DNA from: Gracilimonas sp017641085
GTDB lineage: Bacteria > Bacteroidota > Rhodothermia > Balneolales > Balneolaceae
NCBI RefSeq assembly: GCF_046115515.1
Contig: NZ_CP175953.1
Length of the DNA: 64,000 bases
Direction: 5' to 3' (one strand)
Below the pieces are notes generated by a model. It saw only the letters and a program-made list of their open reading frames with translations, was not told the origin of the DNA and did no database searches. A program made the position numbers and the translations under genes. Shown in pieces: positions 26,823 to 35,651 of the stretch (positions are counted from its first letter, which is position 1; each line of letters opens with the position of its first letter).

Positions 26823-26946
26823 AAGCCAACTCTTGTTTTTATTATGCTTAATAAAAGTAAGAGTATTGTGATTATTAAATGTTACAAAAAACTTTTTCTG
26901 GTTCCTTAAATATGCTTGAATGAGCTCCCAAGCTAAATATTCCCCT

Positions 26947-27037
26947 GTTAGGCAATGATTTCCTCCCCGAGTGCTCCATCATTGATCTTTTGATGAACTG
27001 CGGGAAAGAAAGTTTTAAGGTTTTTGAGGAGATTTAA
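26947..27037 (+). pseudogene. wbqC 3'-end fragment (DR1 copy B)
   Basis: The first 75 bp match the end of the WbqC-family gene (21724-21798) with two substitutions. Read in the same frame it encodes LGNDFLPECSIIDLLMNCGK and then a different, shorter C terminus (ending KVFEEI) before TAA at 27035-27037. No start or upstream part of the gene is present. It looks like the original or a donor-strain end of wbqC, separated from the rest by the island. Confidence 0.88.
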
Positions 27038-27072
27038 CTTTTAACTAAAGTTCATAAACCAAGTAAGGAATA

Positions 27073-27107
27073 GTTCAATGTTCGATGTTCCTTGTTGAAT
27101 GTTCGAT
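27073..27107 (+). repeat. GTTC-rich dispersed repeat, copy 1
   Basis: A 35-bp sequence built from GTTC/ATGTTC units (GTTCAATGTTCGATGTTCCT followed by TGTTGAATGTTCGAT). Similar copies occur at 42436-42470, 42861-42894 and 47461-47499, all within or at the edge of intergenic gaps. Confidence 0.75.
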
Positions 27108-27109
27108 AT

Positions 27110-27136
27110 TCTCCCGCTTTCAAAAGAAAGACACAT
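27110..27136. repeat. Direct repeat DR2, copy B (27 bp)
   Basis: Exact copy of 21974-22000 in direct orientation. It lies 15 bp before the small gene that precedes the sodium symporter and marks the right edge of the island. Distances from DR1 to DR2 differ (175 bp at the left, 88 bp at the right), because the sequence between them is unrelated. Confidence 0.93.
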
Positions 27137-27151
27137 TAGCTATTATCGGGC

Positions 27152-27271
27152 ATGGAAAATAAACCGACCTCAGAACCCAAGTGGCTCAAAGACTACACCA
27201 TCGTACTGGTATTGGGCGTTGCTTACATCTTGCTATTTCTGATCTTCACCACAACCTTCAATCTACCCTGA
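27152..27271 (+). CDS. 39-residue membrane protein, symporter partner
   Basis: A small gene from ATG at 27152 to TGA at 27269-27271, three bases before the symporter start. The protein is MENKPTSEPKWLKDYT followed by one membrane helix (IVLVLGVAYILLFLIF) and a short tail. Single-helix small proteins encoded immediately upstream of sodium:solute symporters are a known arrangement and are thought to assist the transporter. Translational coupling is likely given the 3-bp gap. Confidence 0.72.
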   Translation: MENKPTSEPKWLKDYTIVLVLGVAYILLFLIFTTTFNLP

Positions 27272-27274
27272 TTT

Positions 27275-29002
27275 ATGAGCTGGATTGACTGGTCGGTTTT
27301 AATCGCTTTTCTTGGATATACCGTTTGGGATGGAACCCGTCAGGGTAAAGATGCCTCCACCATTGAAGGCTACCTGCTTGCCAACCGCTCGATGCCCTGG
27401 TGGGCGGCCGGACTTTCGGTCATGGCAACCCAGGCTTCGGCCATCACTTTTATCGGGACCACCGGAATTGCCTATGTAGAAGACATGCGCTTTGTACAAA
27501 CCTACCTGGCCATTCCCTTTGCCATGATTTTCATCTGCATGTTCCTGGTCCCTTTCTTCAACAAAATGCAGAATTTTACGGCTTATGAAGTCCTTGAAGA
27601 ACGCTTTGGGTTGAAAACGAGGCTAACTACAGCCGGGCTTTTTCTGATATCCAGAGGCCTGGCACTGGGCGTTGTGATTGCGGCTCCTTCTTATGTTTTA
27701 TCATTGCTGCTTGGACTTCCGCTGAATGTCACCATTATCATTATCGGGGTAATCGCTACAGCTTATACCACTGTTGGCGGAATTGCCGGCGTTATTAACA
27801 CCGATGTGAAACAAATGGCCATTATGATGTTCGGGCTCATTTTTTCTTTTGGGTTGATTTGGGTCAACCTCCCGGAAGAAGTCAATTTTAATGATGCTCT
27901 TTATCTTGCCGGAAGCCTGGATAAGCTGACCGCCCTCGACCTGAATTTTGACCTTTCTGAGAAGTACAATGTTTGGAGCGGAGTTATTGCGGCTTTCTTT
28001 TTGATGGCCTCCTATTTCGGGACCGACCAAACGCAGGTTCAGCGTTACCTCACAACCGACTCCGTTAAAAATGCCAGAAAATCATTGCTTCTGACAGCTT
28101 ATACCAAAGTGCCCATGCAGTTTTTTATCCTGCTTCTTGGCGTGATGCTGTACGTATTCTTCATTTTTAATCCGGCACCTGCTTCTTTCCGTGCTACCGA
28201 ACCGGTGGCCGAAACGCAGGAATACCAACTGGCAGAAGAACGAATCCTGAAAGAGTATCAGCTGGCTCATATTGCCCGTGAAGATGCGGCACTTGAAGCC
28301 GTCCAAAACCGAAATCCGGAAACCCAACAGGCGTTTGTCAATGCCGACAAAGAGATGAATGAAGCTCGTCATGCCGACCTCGCTTTGCAAGCTGAAATCA
28401 GACAGGCTGATGTAAACGACACTAACTATATCTTTCCCTATTTCATCCTGAACCATGTGCCCATCGGGATTATCGGGTTGATCGTGGGCGGAATATTTGC
28501 GGCCGCACTTAGTAGTATCGACAGTGAACTGAATGCATTAACCACGGTTTCAATCGTCGATTGGTATCAGCGCCTGAAAGGAGACGTTCATACCGAAGCA
28601 CACTATGTAAAATCATCACGTGGAGTCACTTTTATGTGGGGAGCCATTGCCACCGTCTCTGCCCTCTTACTTGGGGAAACGAAATCTATTATCGAACTGG
28701 TGAACCAGATTGGTAGTTATTTTTACGGTTCCATCCTTGGGGTTTTTGTTCTGCTGCTTTGGGTGAAACGAGCTTCAGGAACCGGTGCTTTGGTTGGCTT
28801 GATTTCCGGGATGCTCTCCGTTTTTACCTTCGACCGGCTTTTCTACAATGCCACAACCGCTGATTATTCATTCATCTTTCCCTGGAATGAGGTGCCTGAT
28901 GGATACGCCAAAGCCATTGAGTTTCTGTGGCTGAATCCCGTGGGAACGGCAGTTGTTGTTCTGGTTGGGTTTTTAGTGAGTATAGCTTTTAAGAATAGGT
29001 AA
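27275..29002 (+). CDS. Sodium:solute symporter (SSS family)
   Basis: A 575-residue inner-membrane transporter with about 13 hydrophobic helices. The start (WSVLIAFLGYTVWDGTRQGKDASTIEGYLLANRSMPWWAAGLS) and GTDQTQVQRYLTTDS match the SSS/SLC5 family, which uses the Na+ gradient to import sugars, amino acids or vitamins. A charged helical insert of about 80 residues (about 305-385, rich in Glu, Ala and Gln) precedes FPYFILNHVP; this long loop occurs in some Bacteroidota members. The substrate cannot be named. Probably co-translated with the 39-residue protein upstream. Confidence 0.92.
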   Translation: MSWIDWSVLIAFLGYTVWDGTRQGKDASTIEGYLLANRSMPWWAAGLSVMATQASAITFIGTTGIAYVEDMRFVQTYLAIPFAMIFICMFLVPFFNKMQNFTAYEVLEERFGLKTRLTTAGLFLISRGLALGVVIAAPSYVLSLLLGLPLNVTIIIIGVIATAYTTVGGIAGVINTDVKQMAIMMFGLIFSFGLIWVNLPEEVNFNDALYLAGSLDKLTALDLNFDLSEKYNVWSGVIAAFFLMASYFGTDQTQVQRYLTTDSVKNARKSLLLTAYTKVPMQFFILLLGVMLYVFFIFNPAPASFRATEPVAETQEYQLAEERILKEYQLAHIAREDAALEAVQNRNPETQQAFVNADKEMNEARHADLALQAEIRQADVNDTNYIFPYFILNHVPIGIIGLIVGGIFAAALSSIDSELNALTTVSIVDWYQRLKGDVHTEAHYVKSSRGVTFMWGAIATVSALLLGETKSIIELVNQIGSYFYGSILGVFVLLLWVKRASGTGALVGLISGMLSVFTFDRLFYNATTADYSFIFPWNEVPDGYAKAIEFLWLNPVGTAVVVLVGFLVSIAFKNR

Positions 29003-29075
29003 AATTATTGCTGCCATAAGTTTTCTCTTCATTTTGTTATTATTTGAATAACACATCAATACAAGCTGTTTGCTT

Positions 29076-29654
29076 ATGAATCCTGAGGTTGACTGGTTTT
29101 TTGAGAAAGACACTCAATGGAAACAAGAATATGAAAGACTCAGAATGCTCCTCCTGGAATGTGGACTCACCGAGGAATTGAAATGGGGTTGTCCCTGTTA
29201 TACGGTTAACAAAAATAATGTAGTACTCATCCATGGGTTTAAAGATTACTGTGCTCTTCTGTTTCACAAAGGAGTGTTGCTGAAAGACCCTGAGGACATT
29301 CTTGTTCAGCAAACAAAGAATGTCCAATCAGCCCGCCAGCTTCGATTCACCAATGCTGAAGAAATTATAGATCAGGAACACATCATTCAGGCTTATGTCA
29401 ATGAAGCAGTTGAGGTGGAGAAATCCGGAGAAGAAGTAAAAATGAAGAAGACTTCAGAGTTTGATGTGCCTGAAGAATTTCAATCTAAACTTGATGAAAA
29501 CCCCGCTTTGGAAAAGGCTTTTGAATCGTTAACTCCGGGACGTCAGCGCGGATACCTTCTTCACTTTTCAGGGGCTAAACAATCCAAAACACGTTCTCGA
29601 AGAGTAGAAAAATCCATTCCAGACATTCTGGAGGGAAAAGGATTACATGACTAA
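29076..29654 (+). CDS. YdeI/OmdA-family protein (DUF1801-like), paralogue 1
   Basis: A 192-residue cytoplasmic protein. The ATG at 29076 is chosen over a TTG two codons earlier. LTEELKWGCPCYTV and the FKDYCALLFHKG segment match DUF1801/YdhG-like domains; the C-terminal LTPGRQRGYLLHFSGAKQSKTRSRRVEK is the OmdA/YdeI-type element. The family has been linked to stress or antimicrobial-peptide tolerance in Bacillus, but the reaction is unknown. It is followed after 6 bp by a paralogue, so the pair arose by tandem duplication. Confidence 0.85.
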   Translation: MNPEVDWFFEKDTQWKQEYERLRMLLLECGLTEELKWGCPCYTVNKNNVVLIHGFKDYCALLFHKGVLLKDPEDILVQQTKNVQSARQLRFTNAEEIIDQEHIIQAYVNEAVEVEKSGEEVKMKKTSEFDVPEEFQSKLDENPALEKAFESLTPGRQRGYLLHFSGAKQSKTRSRRVEKSIPDILEGKGLHD

Positions 29655-29660
29655 AGAAAA

Positions 29661-30278
29661 ATGAACCCAGAAGTTGATCAATATCTCGATATCGGCTGTG
29701 GGCGCTGTCCGCTGGGCGGCACTCCCGAGTGCAAAGTCCATGACTGGCAGGAGGAACTGAAACAGCTACGGCTTATCATCCTTGAATCGGGGCTTACAGA
29801 AGAAGTGAAATGGAGTGTGCCTTGCTATACTTATGAAGGCAGCAACGTACTTATCCTCAGCGCCTTCAAAAACTATTGTTCGGTCAGCTTTTTTAAAGGA
29901 TCTCTGCTCCAGGATCAAAACAAGATGCTTGTTAAACCCGGGAAAAATTCACAGGCAGCCCGCCTTTTTAAGTTCACGAATGTTGAACAAATCAATGAAT
30001 CTGAGAACAGTATAAAGGAATATATCCGGGAAGCTATTGAGATTGAGAAGTCCGGAAAGAAGGTGAAATTCAAGAAGAACCCGGAACCCTTTCCTGAAGA
30101 GCTACAGGTAAAATTCGATGAGGATCCTGTTTTACAAGAAGCTTTTGAGGCGTTAACGCCCGGACGTCAGCGCGGCTACATCATTCACTTCTCCGGAGCT
30201 AAGCAGTCTTCAACCCGGCAACGAAGAATTGAGAAATACATTCCAAAAATCATGGAAGGGAAAGGATTTCATGATTGA
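29661..30278 (+). CDS. YdeI/OmdA-family protein, paralogue 2 with N-terminal Cys cluster
   Basis: A 205-residue paralogue of the preceding gene, with the same order of motifs (LTEEVKWSVPCYTY, FKNYCSVSFFKG, LTPGRQRGYIIHFSGAKQS). It carries an additional segment near the N terminus (DIGCGRCPLGGTPECKVH) with three cysteines and a histidine that could bind a metal; this is absent from paralogue 1. Probably one operon with it. It converges with the sterol-desaturase-like gene, leaving only 3 bp between the stop codons. Confidence 0.85.
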   Translation: MNPEVDQYLDIGCGRCPLGGTPECKVHDWQEELKQLRLIILESGLTEEVKWSVPCYTYEGSNVLILSAFKNYCSVSFFKGSLLQDQNKMLVKPGKNSQAARLFKFTNVEQINESENSIKEYIREAIEIEKSGKKVKFKKNPEPFPEELQVKFDEDPVLQEAFEALTPGRQRGYIIHFSGAKQSSTRQRRIEKYIPKIMEGKGFHD

Positions 30279-30281
30279 TGA

Positions 30282-31151
30282 TTAATCATTGTCAGATTCA
30301 CGGATATCTGCTTCATCCCCAAACTTAGATCCTACCGGTGGGCGATAAGACTGAAAGGGTATTTTAAGCAGATTGCCCAGGTTGTCATTTTCAGCCGGAT
30401 CCATATGCGTATCGATGCCATACTTGAGTTCAGTCATCTCATCTACCTGGGCAAAAGTTCCAAACATACGGTCCCAAACGGCAAAGATATTCCCATAGTT
30501 AGTATCGGTTAACGGCTGCGTATAATGGTGGTGAACTTTATGCATCAACGGTGTGATAAATACCCATGATAAAGCCCGGTCTATCTTTCTTGGCATGTTG
30601 ATGTTCGCATGGGTTAGATGCGCGAATAATGCCGATATACTTTGATAAAGGAAGACAATCCAGATTGGCGCACCTACAACTATCACCCCAATAATGGTAA
30701 AAATCATTCGAAAAACAGCTTCGCCGGGGTGGTGACGGAGTCCGGTGGTTACATCTACAGTAGTATCACTATGGTGAACGAGATGAAATTTCCACATGAA
30801 CACAACTTTATGTTCTATCCAGTGAATCAGGTAAGCACCGAAAAAATCGAGCAGCATAACCCCAACTATGGCCTGAGCCCACACCGGCATTTCAATCCAT
30901 TGAAGAACGCCGAATTCGTTAGTCGTCACATAATTGGAAGACCAAACCAAAAGACCGGCAAAACCCAGACCTATCACCACAAAAAAACCATTCAGCACCA
31001 GGTTTATAGCTGCATGGCGTACTTTTTTATATCCAAACTCGAAGAGCGGAAAAACACCTTCAATAATCCAGAACAGAAAAATTCCGCCCACCAACATGCC
31101 TGCCCGGAAAACCGTGGGGACATCTTCAAAAAATTCAATTAATGATTCCAT
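30282..31151 (-). CDS. Sterol desaturase/fatty acid hydroxylase-family protein
   Basis: A 289-residue membrane di-iron enzyme with about four to five membrane segments. The histidine boxes are HWIEHK, HLVHHSD and HKVHHHYTQP, followed by NYGNIFAVWDRMFGTF, the usual signature of the fatty-acid hydroxylase superfamily. It should hydroxylate or desaturate a lipid using O2; carotenoid, sterol-like and sphingolipid substrates all occur in the family. Monocistronic by spacing. Confidence 0.92.
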   Translation of the reverse strand: MESLIEFFEDVPTVFRAGMLVGGIFLFWIIEGVFPLFEFGYKKVRHAAINLVLNGFFVVIGLGFAGLLVWSSNYVTTNEFGVLQWIEMPVWAQAIVGVMLLDFFGAYLIHWIEHKVVFMWKFHLVHHSDTTVDVTTGLRHHPGEAVFRMIFTIIGVIVVGAPIWIVFLYQSISALFAHLTHANINMPRKIDRALSWVFITPLMHKVHHHYTQPLTDTNYGNIFAVWDRMFGTFAQVDEMTELKYGIDTHMDPAENDNLGNLLKIPFQSYRPPVGSKFGDEADIRESDND

Positions 31152-31221
31152 AGAAACAGAGTGATAATTAGCTACCTGCCAAAGATGCTAAAACAGTGAT
31201 TGATCTTCAAAATCAAAACAT

Positions 31222-31257
31222 AAAAAAAGCCCCCACTCAAAATTATGAGCGGGGGCT
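31222..31257 (-). terminator. Rho-independent terminator of the metalloprotease gene
   Basis: On the minus strand a 12-bp stem (AGCCCCCGCTCA with its near-complement, one G-T) and a 6-nt loop are followed by seven T. It starts 27 bp after the metalloprotease stop codon. Confidence 0.9.
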
Positions 31258-31283
31258 AAAAAATTACTTAGCTGGTTTAGAAA

Positions 31284-33806
31284 TTAATCGTTACCATCTA
31301 AAATGTCTTCAACTCTCATTTGCGCGTCCTCAAGATGCACACGGGTTGATCGGTCAAATCCACCACTTCTGAGCGCACGAGCGATATCGCGGTTCAGAAT
31401 TGTAAGCTGATTTCGAACGATTGGTCGGATATCAGACTGACTTACATCAACCTGGGTCCAGCCAAGAAATTGTCTCCATTGAGCAGGAATACTTGGAAGC
31501 TCATTGTTCATCAGCGATTCCATCTGTTCGATGTATGCACGCTGCAGGTTTCTGCGATGCACGTCAATATTTTCGTTTGCACGCACTTCAGTGAAGATAC
31601 CGTTTCGCAGGTCATCCATCATTTCAAAAGCGGTGTAAACATCACCGGAAGCTCGTCGCTCAAATTCAATCAGACGAGCAATTCGTTGAGCATCTGCTAC
31701 ACTACCAAGTACATTCTCCTGGTAGTTTCTGAAGTTATCAATTGCAGATGACTGGTTCACGCGGCTCAGGATTTCATCACTGAATGCCCAGGTTGGTGAA
31801 CTGAATGCATGCTGCTGAAGAAACTCCATGGCTTCACGTTGTGTGGCTTCGGGTACCGGCTCGTAAACCGCACCGTCCTGCTCATAGGTCTTGTGGTTCT
31901 CATACACACCGCCAATATTGCTGAGTGCATGCCCCATATAACGGTACCACTGGCTGAGGACATTGCCGTATAGTTCTTCCAGCTCTTCGAAGTTAGCTCC
32001 ATCTCTCTCTGTCCAGTCAATCAGGTTTTCAGTAATAACCTGAAGGTTGGCAAGACCAAGTTCACCGGCTTCCATAGCGTTGTTGGTGAGGTCTTCATTC
32101 TGAGAACGAGGATCAATTTTACTTCCTGTCTGACGACCATAGAAATAAACCGGATCGTCAGCTCTTTCGATAGTCCACTCATTCAGAGTAGCTTCGATTT
32201 CTTCGTCACTCATGTCATCCGGAAACCAGGTATAACCCCATTTGGTCACCCATTTGTCATATTCACCAACAGCAGGATAGAAGTTTGTAACTCCGTCACC
32301 GGGCTGAGCCACATAGTTGAAACGGGCATAATCCATAATGGAAGGTGCGGTTCCGTGGTTTGAGGTAAACTCAGGATCGCGAAGCTGATCTACCGTGTAG
32401 GCATAACTTGAACCCCAGTTGTGAGGGAAACCAAGTGTGTGACCTACTTCGTGAGCAGATACAAATCGAATCAGTTCACCCATAATTTCATCATCAAATT
32501 CCACACCGCGGGCATCCGGGTTGGCTGCGGCCGTTTGAATGAAGAACCAGTTGCGAAGCAGGTTCATCACGTTGTGGTACCAGCCAATGTCACTTTCCAG
32601 TATCTGTCCGCTTCTTGGGTCATGTACATGCGGACCGTAGGCATTTTGTACCGGAGATGCGAAGTAGCGGATTACAGAATAGCGCACATCTTCAGGGCTG
32701 AACTCAGGATCTTCTTCTTTGGTAGGAGGAAGTTTACCCATGATAGCATTTTTGAAACCGGCGGCCTCAAAAGCCACTTGCCAGTCATCCACACCCTGAA
32801 TCAGATATTCTCTCCATTTCTTAGGTGTAGCCGGATCTACATAATAAATAATCGGATTTTCAGGCTCTACCAGCTCATCACTTTCACCGTTTAACCATGC
32901 GATGTAGGCTTCTTTATCTTTAGGAACCAGTTTCCATCGGGTGATATCGCGGATTTGCTTCGCCTTTTGAGCATTATCCGTGTACTTGGTTTTCTGGACA
33001 CTGAAGAATCCGACTCGCTGATCGTACGAACGAGATCTCATTTCCTCTTCCGGAAGTACAATCATACTATGGTTCAACTCCAGAGAAATGGTTCCGGTAG
33101 AAGAGTTTGAAGGAGGGTTACTGGCGTCATAGGTAATCAGGTTCCGTGCTTCAATATTCTTAGGGTAACTGTTGATGTGCTCAATAAAAGTTCGGCTGCC
33201 ATCAACACGGCGCACCTGATACTCTCGTCTGTCACCGCTATCCAATCCTAAAGATGGGATGTCATCGGTAAACAGGCTGGTGATTTCAACTACGGAACCG
33301 GTTGAGTCTTCGTTCAGAGCGGCAATATCAAACGTTGCGATAATGGGCTCGAAGTTCGAATTTCTTACCGCTTCGTAAATAGGCATCGTATCTGAGGCGA
33401 CGTTCTCGTAGGAAACGTGGCGGAGCAAAATCTTGTCTTGTTTCTTTTGCCACCGCACGATTTGGGTGTTCAGCTTTTCACCGCCGTATCCCAGGTTATC
33501 AGCCGTTTTAGCAATACGACTCACTAATAGCATTTCGCGGTCTAAAAGGTCATCGGGAATTTCGTAATAATATTTGTCGTCAACTTTATGCACATCAAAC
33601 AGACCTTCGTCTGTTTCGGCATCTTTGGTGATTACATCACTGTATTTCTTCATCCCGTCATCACTGCCAGGCCCACCACGCATTCCTCGTGTTGATTTTT
33701 CTGAAGAACTTGCTGCTTGTTCTGCTGTTTTACACCCTGCAAATACAAAGGTAAAACTCAGAAGCAATACGGCAAGTTTGGTAAAAGTATTTTTTCCGTA
33801 GTTCAT
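31284..33806 (-). CDS. Zinc-dependent metalloprotease lipoprotein (DUF5117/DUF4953 type)
   Basis: An 840-residue exported enzyme with a lipoprotein signal (VFAGC). A beta-rich N-terminal region (about 60-330) matches the DUF5117 type; the catalytic domain carries SAHEVGHTLGFPHNW at about 390-405, an extended metzincin-like HExxHxxGxxH motif. A helical C-terminal region follows, with SIMDYARFNYV after the zinc site resembling the Met-turn. Such proteases are common and usually uncharacterised in Bacteroidota. Probably on the outer membrane or in the periplasm, with a role in protein turnover or nutrition. Strong terminator downstream. Confidence 0.88.
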   Translation of the reverse strand: MNYGKNTFTKLAVLLLSFTFVFAGCKTAEQAASSSEKSTRGMRGGPGSDDGMKKYSDVITKDAETDEGLFDVHKVDDKYYYEIPDDLLDREMLLVSRIAKTADNLGYGGEKLNTQIVRWQKKQDKILLRHVSYENVASDTMPIYEAVRNSNFEPIIATFDIAALNEDSTGSVVEITSLFTDDIPSLGLDSGDRREYQVRRVDGSRTFIEHINSYPKNIEARNLITYDASNPPSNSSTGTISLELNHSMIVLPEEEMRSRSYDQRVGFFSVQKTKYTDNAQKAKQIRDITRWKLVPKDKEAYIAWLNGESDELVEPENPIIYYVDPATPKKWREYLIQGVDDWQVAFEAAGFKNAIMGKLPPTKEEDPEFSPEDVRYSVIRYFASPVQNAYGPHVHDPRSGQILESDIGWYHNVMNLLRNWFFIQTAAANPDARGVEFDDEIMGELIRFVSAHEVGHTLGFPHNWGSSYAYTVDQLRDPEFTSNHGTAPSIMDYARFNYVAQPGDGVTNFYPAVGEYDKWVTKWGYTWFPDDMSDEEIEATLNEWTIERADDPVYFYGRQTGSKIDPRSQNEDLTNNAMEAGELGLANLQVITENLIDWTERDGANFEELEELYGNVLSQWYRYMGHALSNIGGVYENHKTYEQDGAVYEPVPEATQREAMEFLQQHAFSSPTWAFSDEILSRVNQSSAIDNFRNYQENVLGSVADAQRIARLIEFERRASGDVYTAFEMMDDLRNGIFTEVRANENIDVHRRNLQRAYIEQMESLMNNELPSIPAQWRQFLGWTQVDVSQSDIRPIVRNQLTILNRDIARALRSGGFDRSTRVHLEDAQMRVEDILDGND

Positions 33807-33921
33807 GGTTCCTCGTTAGTTCTTAATTGGTAAATAATCAGATAGGTGAAAGTGAGGCTACTTTGCCTGCTAATCAAGTAGTAGCGGGTAATTGATGTGT
33901 AAAAATATTAAAAGAGCCCTC

Positions 33922-34797
33922 TCAGCGAAGGTGTTCCACGAACCAGCCTTCGGTCCATTCAAGCACTTCAGCGAATGGTTTGGGGAAATCCTGGTCTTCA
34001 AAAGGATGTGCAGCGCCATAGGTATGCGTGCCATTGGCAACCAACCGAAGCTCTTTATCCCGGGCTTCGCATGCAATATGCAGTTTTTCAGAGTTGGTAT
34101 AAGTCACAGCTTCATCATCTCTGCCATGAATAAAAAGAGTGGGGATTCTCAAATCCTTCACCCGCTCCATCGCTATAACCCGTTCTGCATTATCCACGGA
34201 GTCTTCATATACCACTTTCCCGACCTTCATCTTCTGTCCGGTCCGGCTGTTTTCAATTTCAGTATAACCCTGTTCTTCCCAATCTTTTTTCATTTCTTCG
34301 GTCCAGCGCTCTCGATAATCAGCCACAGCTGACCATGTGACCAAACAGTGTACAGGAGCATATTCAACAGCTGCCGCGATAGCCGTTTGCCCACCACGGG
34401 AATGCCCCAACAATCCTATCACATCTGTATTTAGATTGGAGTGGTTATCTGTAATCTCACCTTTTTGCAGCGCATCAATTACAGTTCCTACATCATCCAG
34501 GTCCTGAGAAAGTGTTTCCCTTTCGAAAAGCTCCAACTCAGTGAATTCGGTCTTGTTGTCTCCGATTCCATTGAGTGAAAAATTCATGGCAACTACTCCA
34601 TACCCGGCCCGTGCCAGTTCTTCGCAAACATCCGGAAATGGCCCCCAGTCTTTGAAACCTTTTAATCCGTGCAGGAAAATAATGACCGGAAAGCTCAGTC
34701 CGTTTCTTGAAATAGGTGAATACAAATCATAACGGATCGGCAACCCTTCATTAGATTCTACCTGTCCGGATGAAATCGAAATACTGCTAATCTCCAT
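33922..34797 (-). CDS. Alpha/beta-hydrolase (dienelactone hydrolase/esterase-like)
   Basis: A 291-residue cytoplasmic hydrolase without signal peptide. IIFLHGLKGFKDWGPF gives the oxyanion-hole region, GLLGHSRGGQ is the nucleophile elbow, IHGRDDEAV holds the acidic residue and GTHTYGAAHPF the catalytic His, so the triad is complete. It resembles acyl-peptide or carboxylesterase-like enzymes, but the substrate is unknown. It precedes rluB by 11 bp in the other direction of reading: rluB and scpB lie upstream, so it may be the last gene of the scpB-rluB unit. Confidence 0.85.
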   Translation of the reverse strand: MEISSISISSGQVESNEGLPIRYDLYSPISRNGLSFPVIIFLHGLKGFKDWGPFPDVCEELARAGYGVVAMNFSLNGIGDNKTEFTELELFERETLSQDLDDVGTVIDALQKGEITDNHSNLNTDVIGLLGHSRGGQTAIAAAVEYAPVHCLVTWSAVADYRERWTEEMKKDWEEQGYTEIENSRTGQKMKVGKVVYEDSVDNAERVIAMERVKDLRIPTLFIHGRDDEAVTYTNSEKLHIACEARDKELRLVANGTHTYGAAHPFEDQDFPKPFAEVLEWTEGWFVEHLR

Positions 34798-34808
34798 GTA
34801 ATATGTGT

Positions 34809-35651
34809 TTATTTGCCTTTATTAAAGTCTAATGTCTCAAGCTTAACCAATTTTCGCAGGTTATTAATTTCATTTTGGCGAAGATATCTCCATCTCCCCA
34901 TCGGAACGTCTTTTAGCGTGAGTCCTGCATATTCAATCCGTTTGAGTTTGGTTACTTCTGTTCCGTGAAATTCTACCATGCGGCGAATCAATCGGTTCCG
35001 GCCTTCAAAAACTGACATCTCAAAGGTATATGGGTCATCCACAAATTGGGTAATGTTATATCCTTTTGCGATCCCGTCTTCAAGTTCTACACCTTCGAGG
35101 TACTGCTCAAGCTGCCCTTCCGAAAGAGGGTTTTCAGTGGAAACCTGATAGGTTTTTCGAACTTCATAACTGGGGTGCATCAACCGGTGAGCCAGGTCGC
35201 CATCGTTTGTTAACACGAGTAACCCGGTGGTGTTTCTATCCAGCCGGCCCACGGGATATACGCGATAACCGGTGGCATCTTCAATCTGGTCCATCACCGT
35301 TGTCCGGTCGCGGTCATCATCGGTTGTGGTAATTACATCTTTGGACTTATGCAGCAGCAGATATACAAATGGTTCCAAACTCAGGTTTTGGCCGTCTACT
35401 ACAACCGAATCTTTGCGCCGGACCTTTGTGCCTAACTCTGTAGTCACTTGCCCGTTAACCTGGACCTTACCCGCAGAAATATACTCGTCTGCATCACGGC
35501 GCGAGCAAAACCCGGCATGGGCTATAAATTTATTTAACCTGATTTCCTCGTCTTTGGAATAATTCTGGTCTGCGGTGGCTGCTTTTTTAGAATCCGCCTT
35601 ATTTTTGGGTCTTCTCTTTCCTGATTTATTTCCACCTTTATGGTTACTCAT
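34809..35651 (-). CDS. rluB: 23S rRNA pseudouridine synthase, RluB-like
   Basis: A 280-residue RNA-modifying enzyme. A basic, low-complexity N-terminal tail (about 1-35, Lys-rich) leads to an S4 RNA-binding domain (IRLNKFIAHAGFCSRRDADEYI) and the RsuA/RluB catalytic domain with Asp in GRLDRNTTGLL. It should make pseudouridine in large-subunit rRNA. Its start overlaps the scpB stop by 4 bp (ATGA), the arrangement scpB-rluB being common in bacteria, so translation is probably coupled. Confidence 0.92.
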   Translation of the reverse strand: MSNHKGGNKSGKRRPKNKADSKKAATADQNYSKDEEIRLNKFIAHAGFCSRRDADEYISAGKVQVNGQVTTELGTKVRRKDSVVVDGQNLSLEPFVYLLLHKSKDVITTTDDDRDRTTVMDQIEDATGYRVYPVGRLDRNTTGLLVLTNDGDLAHRLMHPSYEVRKTYQVSTENPLSEGQLEQYLEGVELEDGIAKGYNITQFVDDPYTFEMSVFEGRNRLIRRMVEFHGTEVTKLKRIEYAGLTLKDVPMGRWRYLRQNEINNLRKLVKLETLDFNKGK

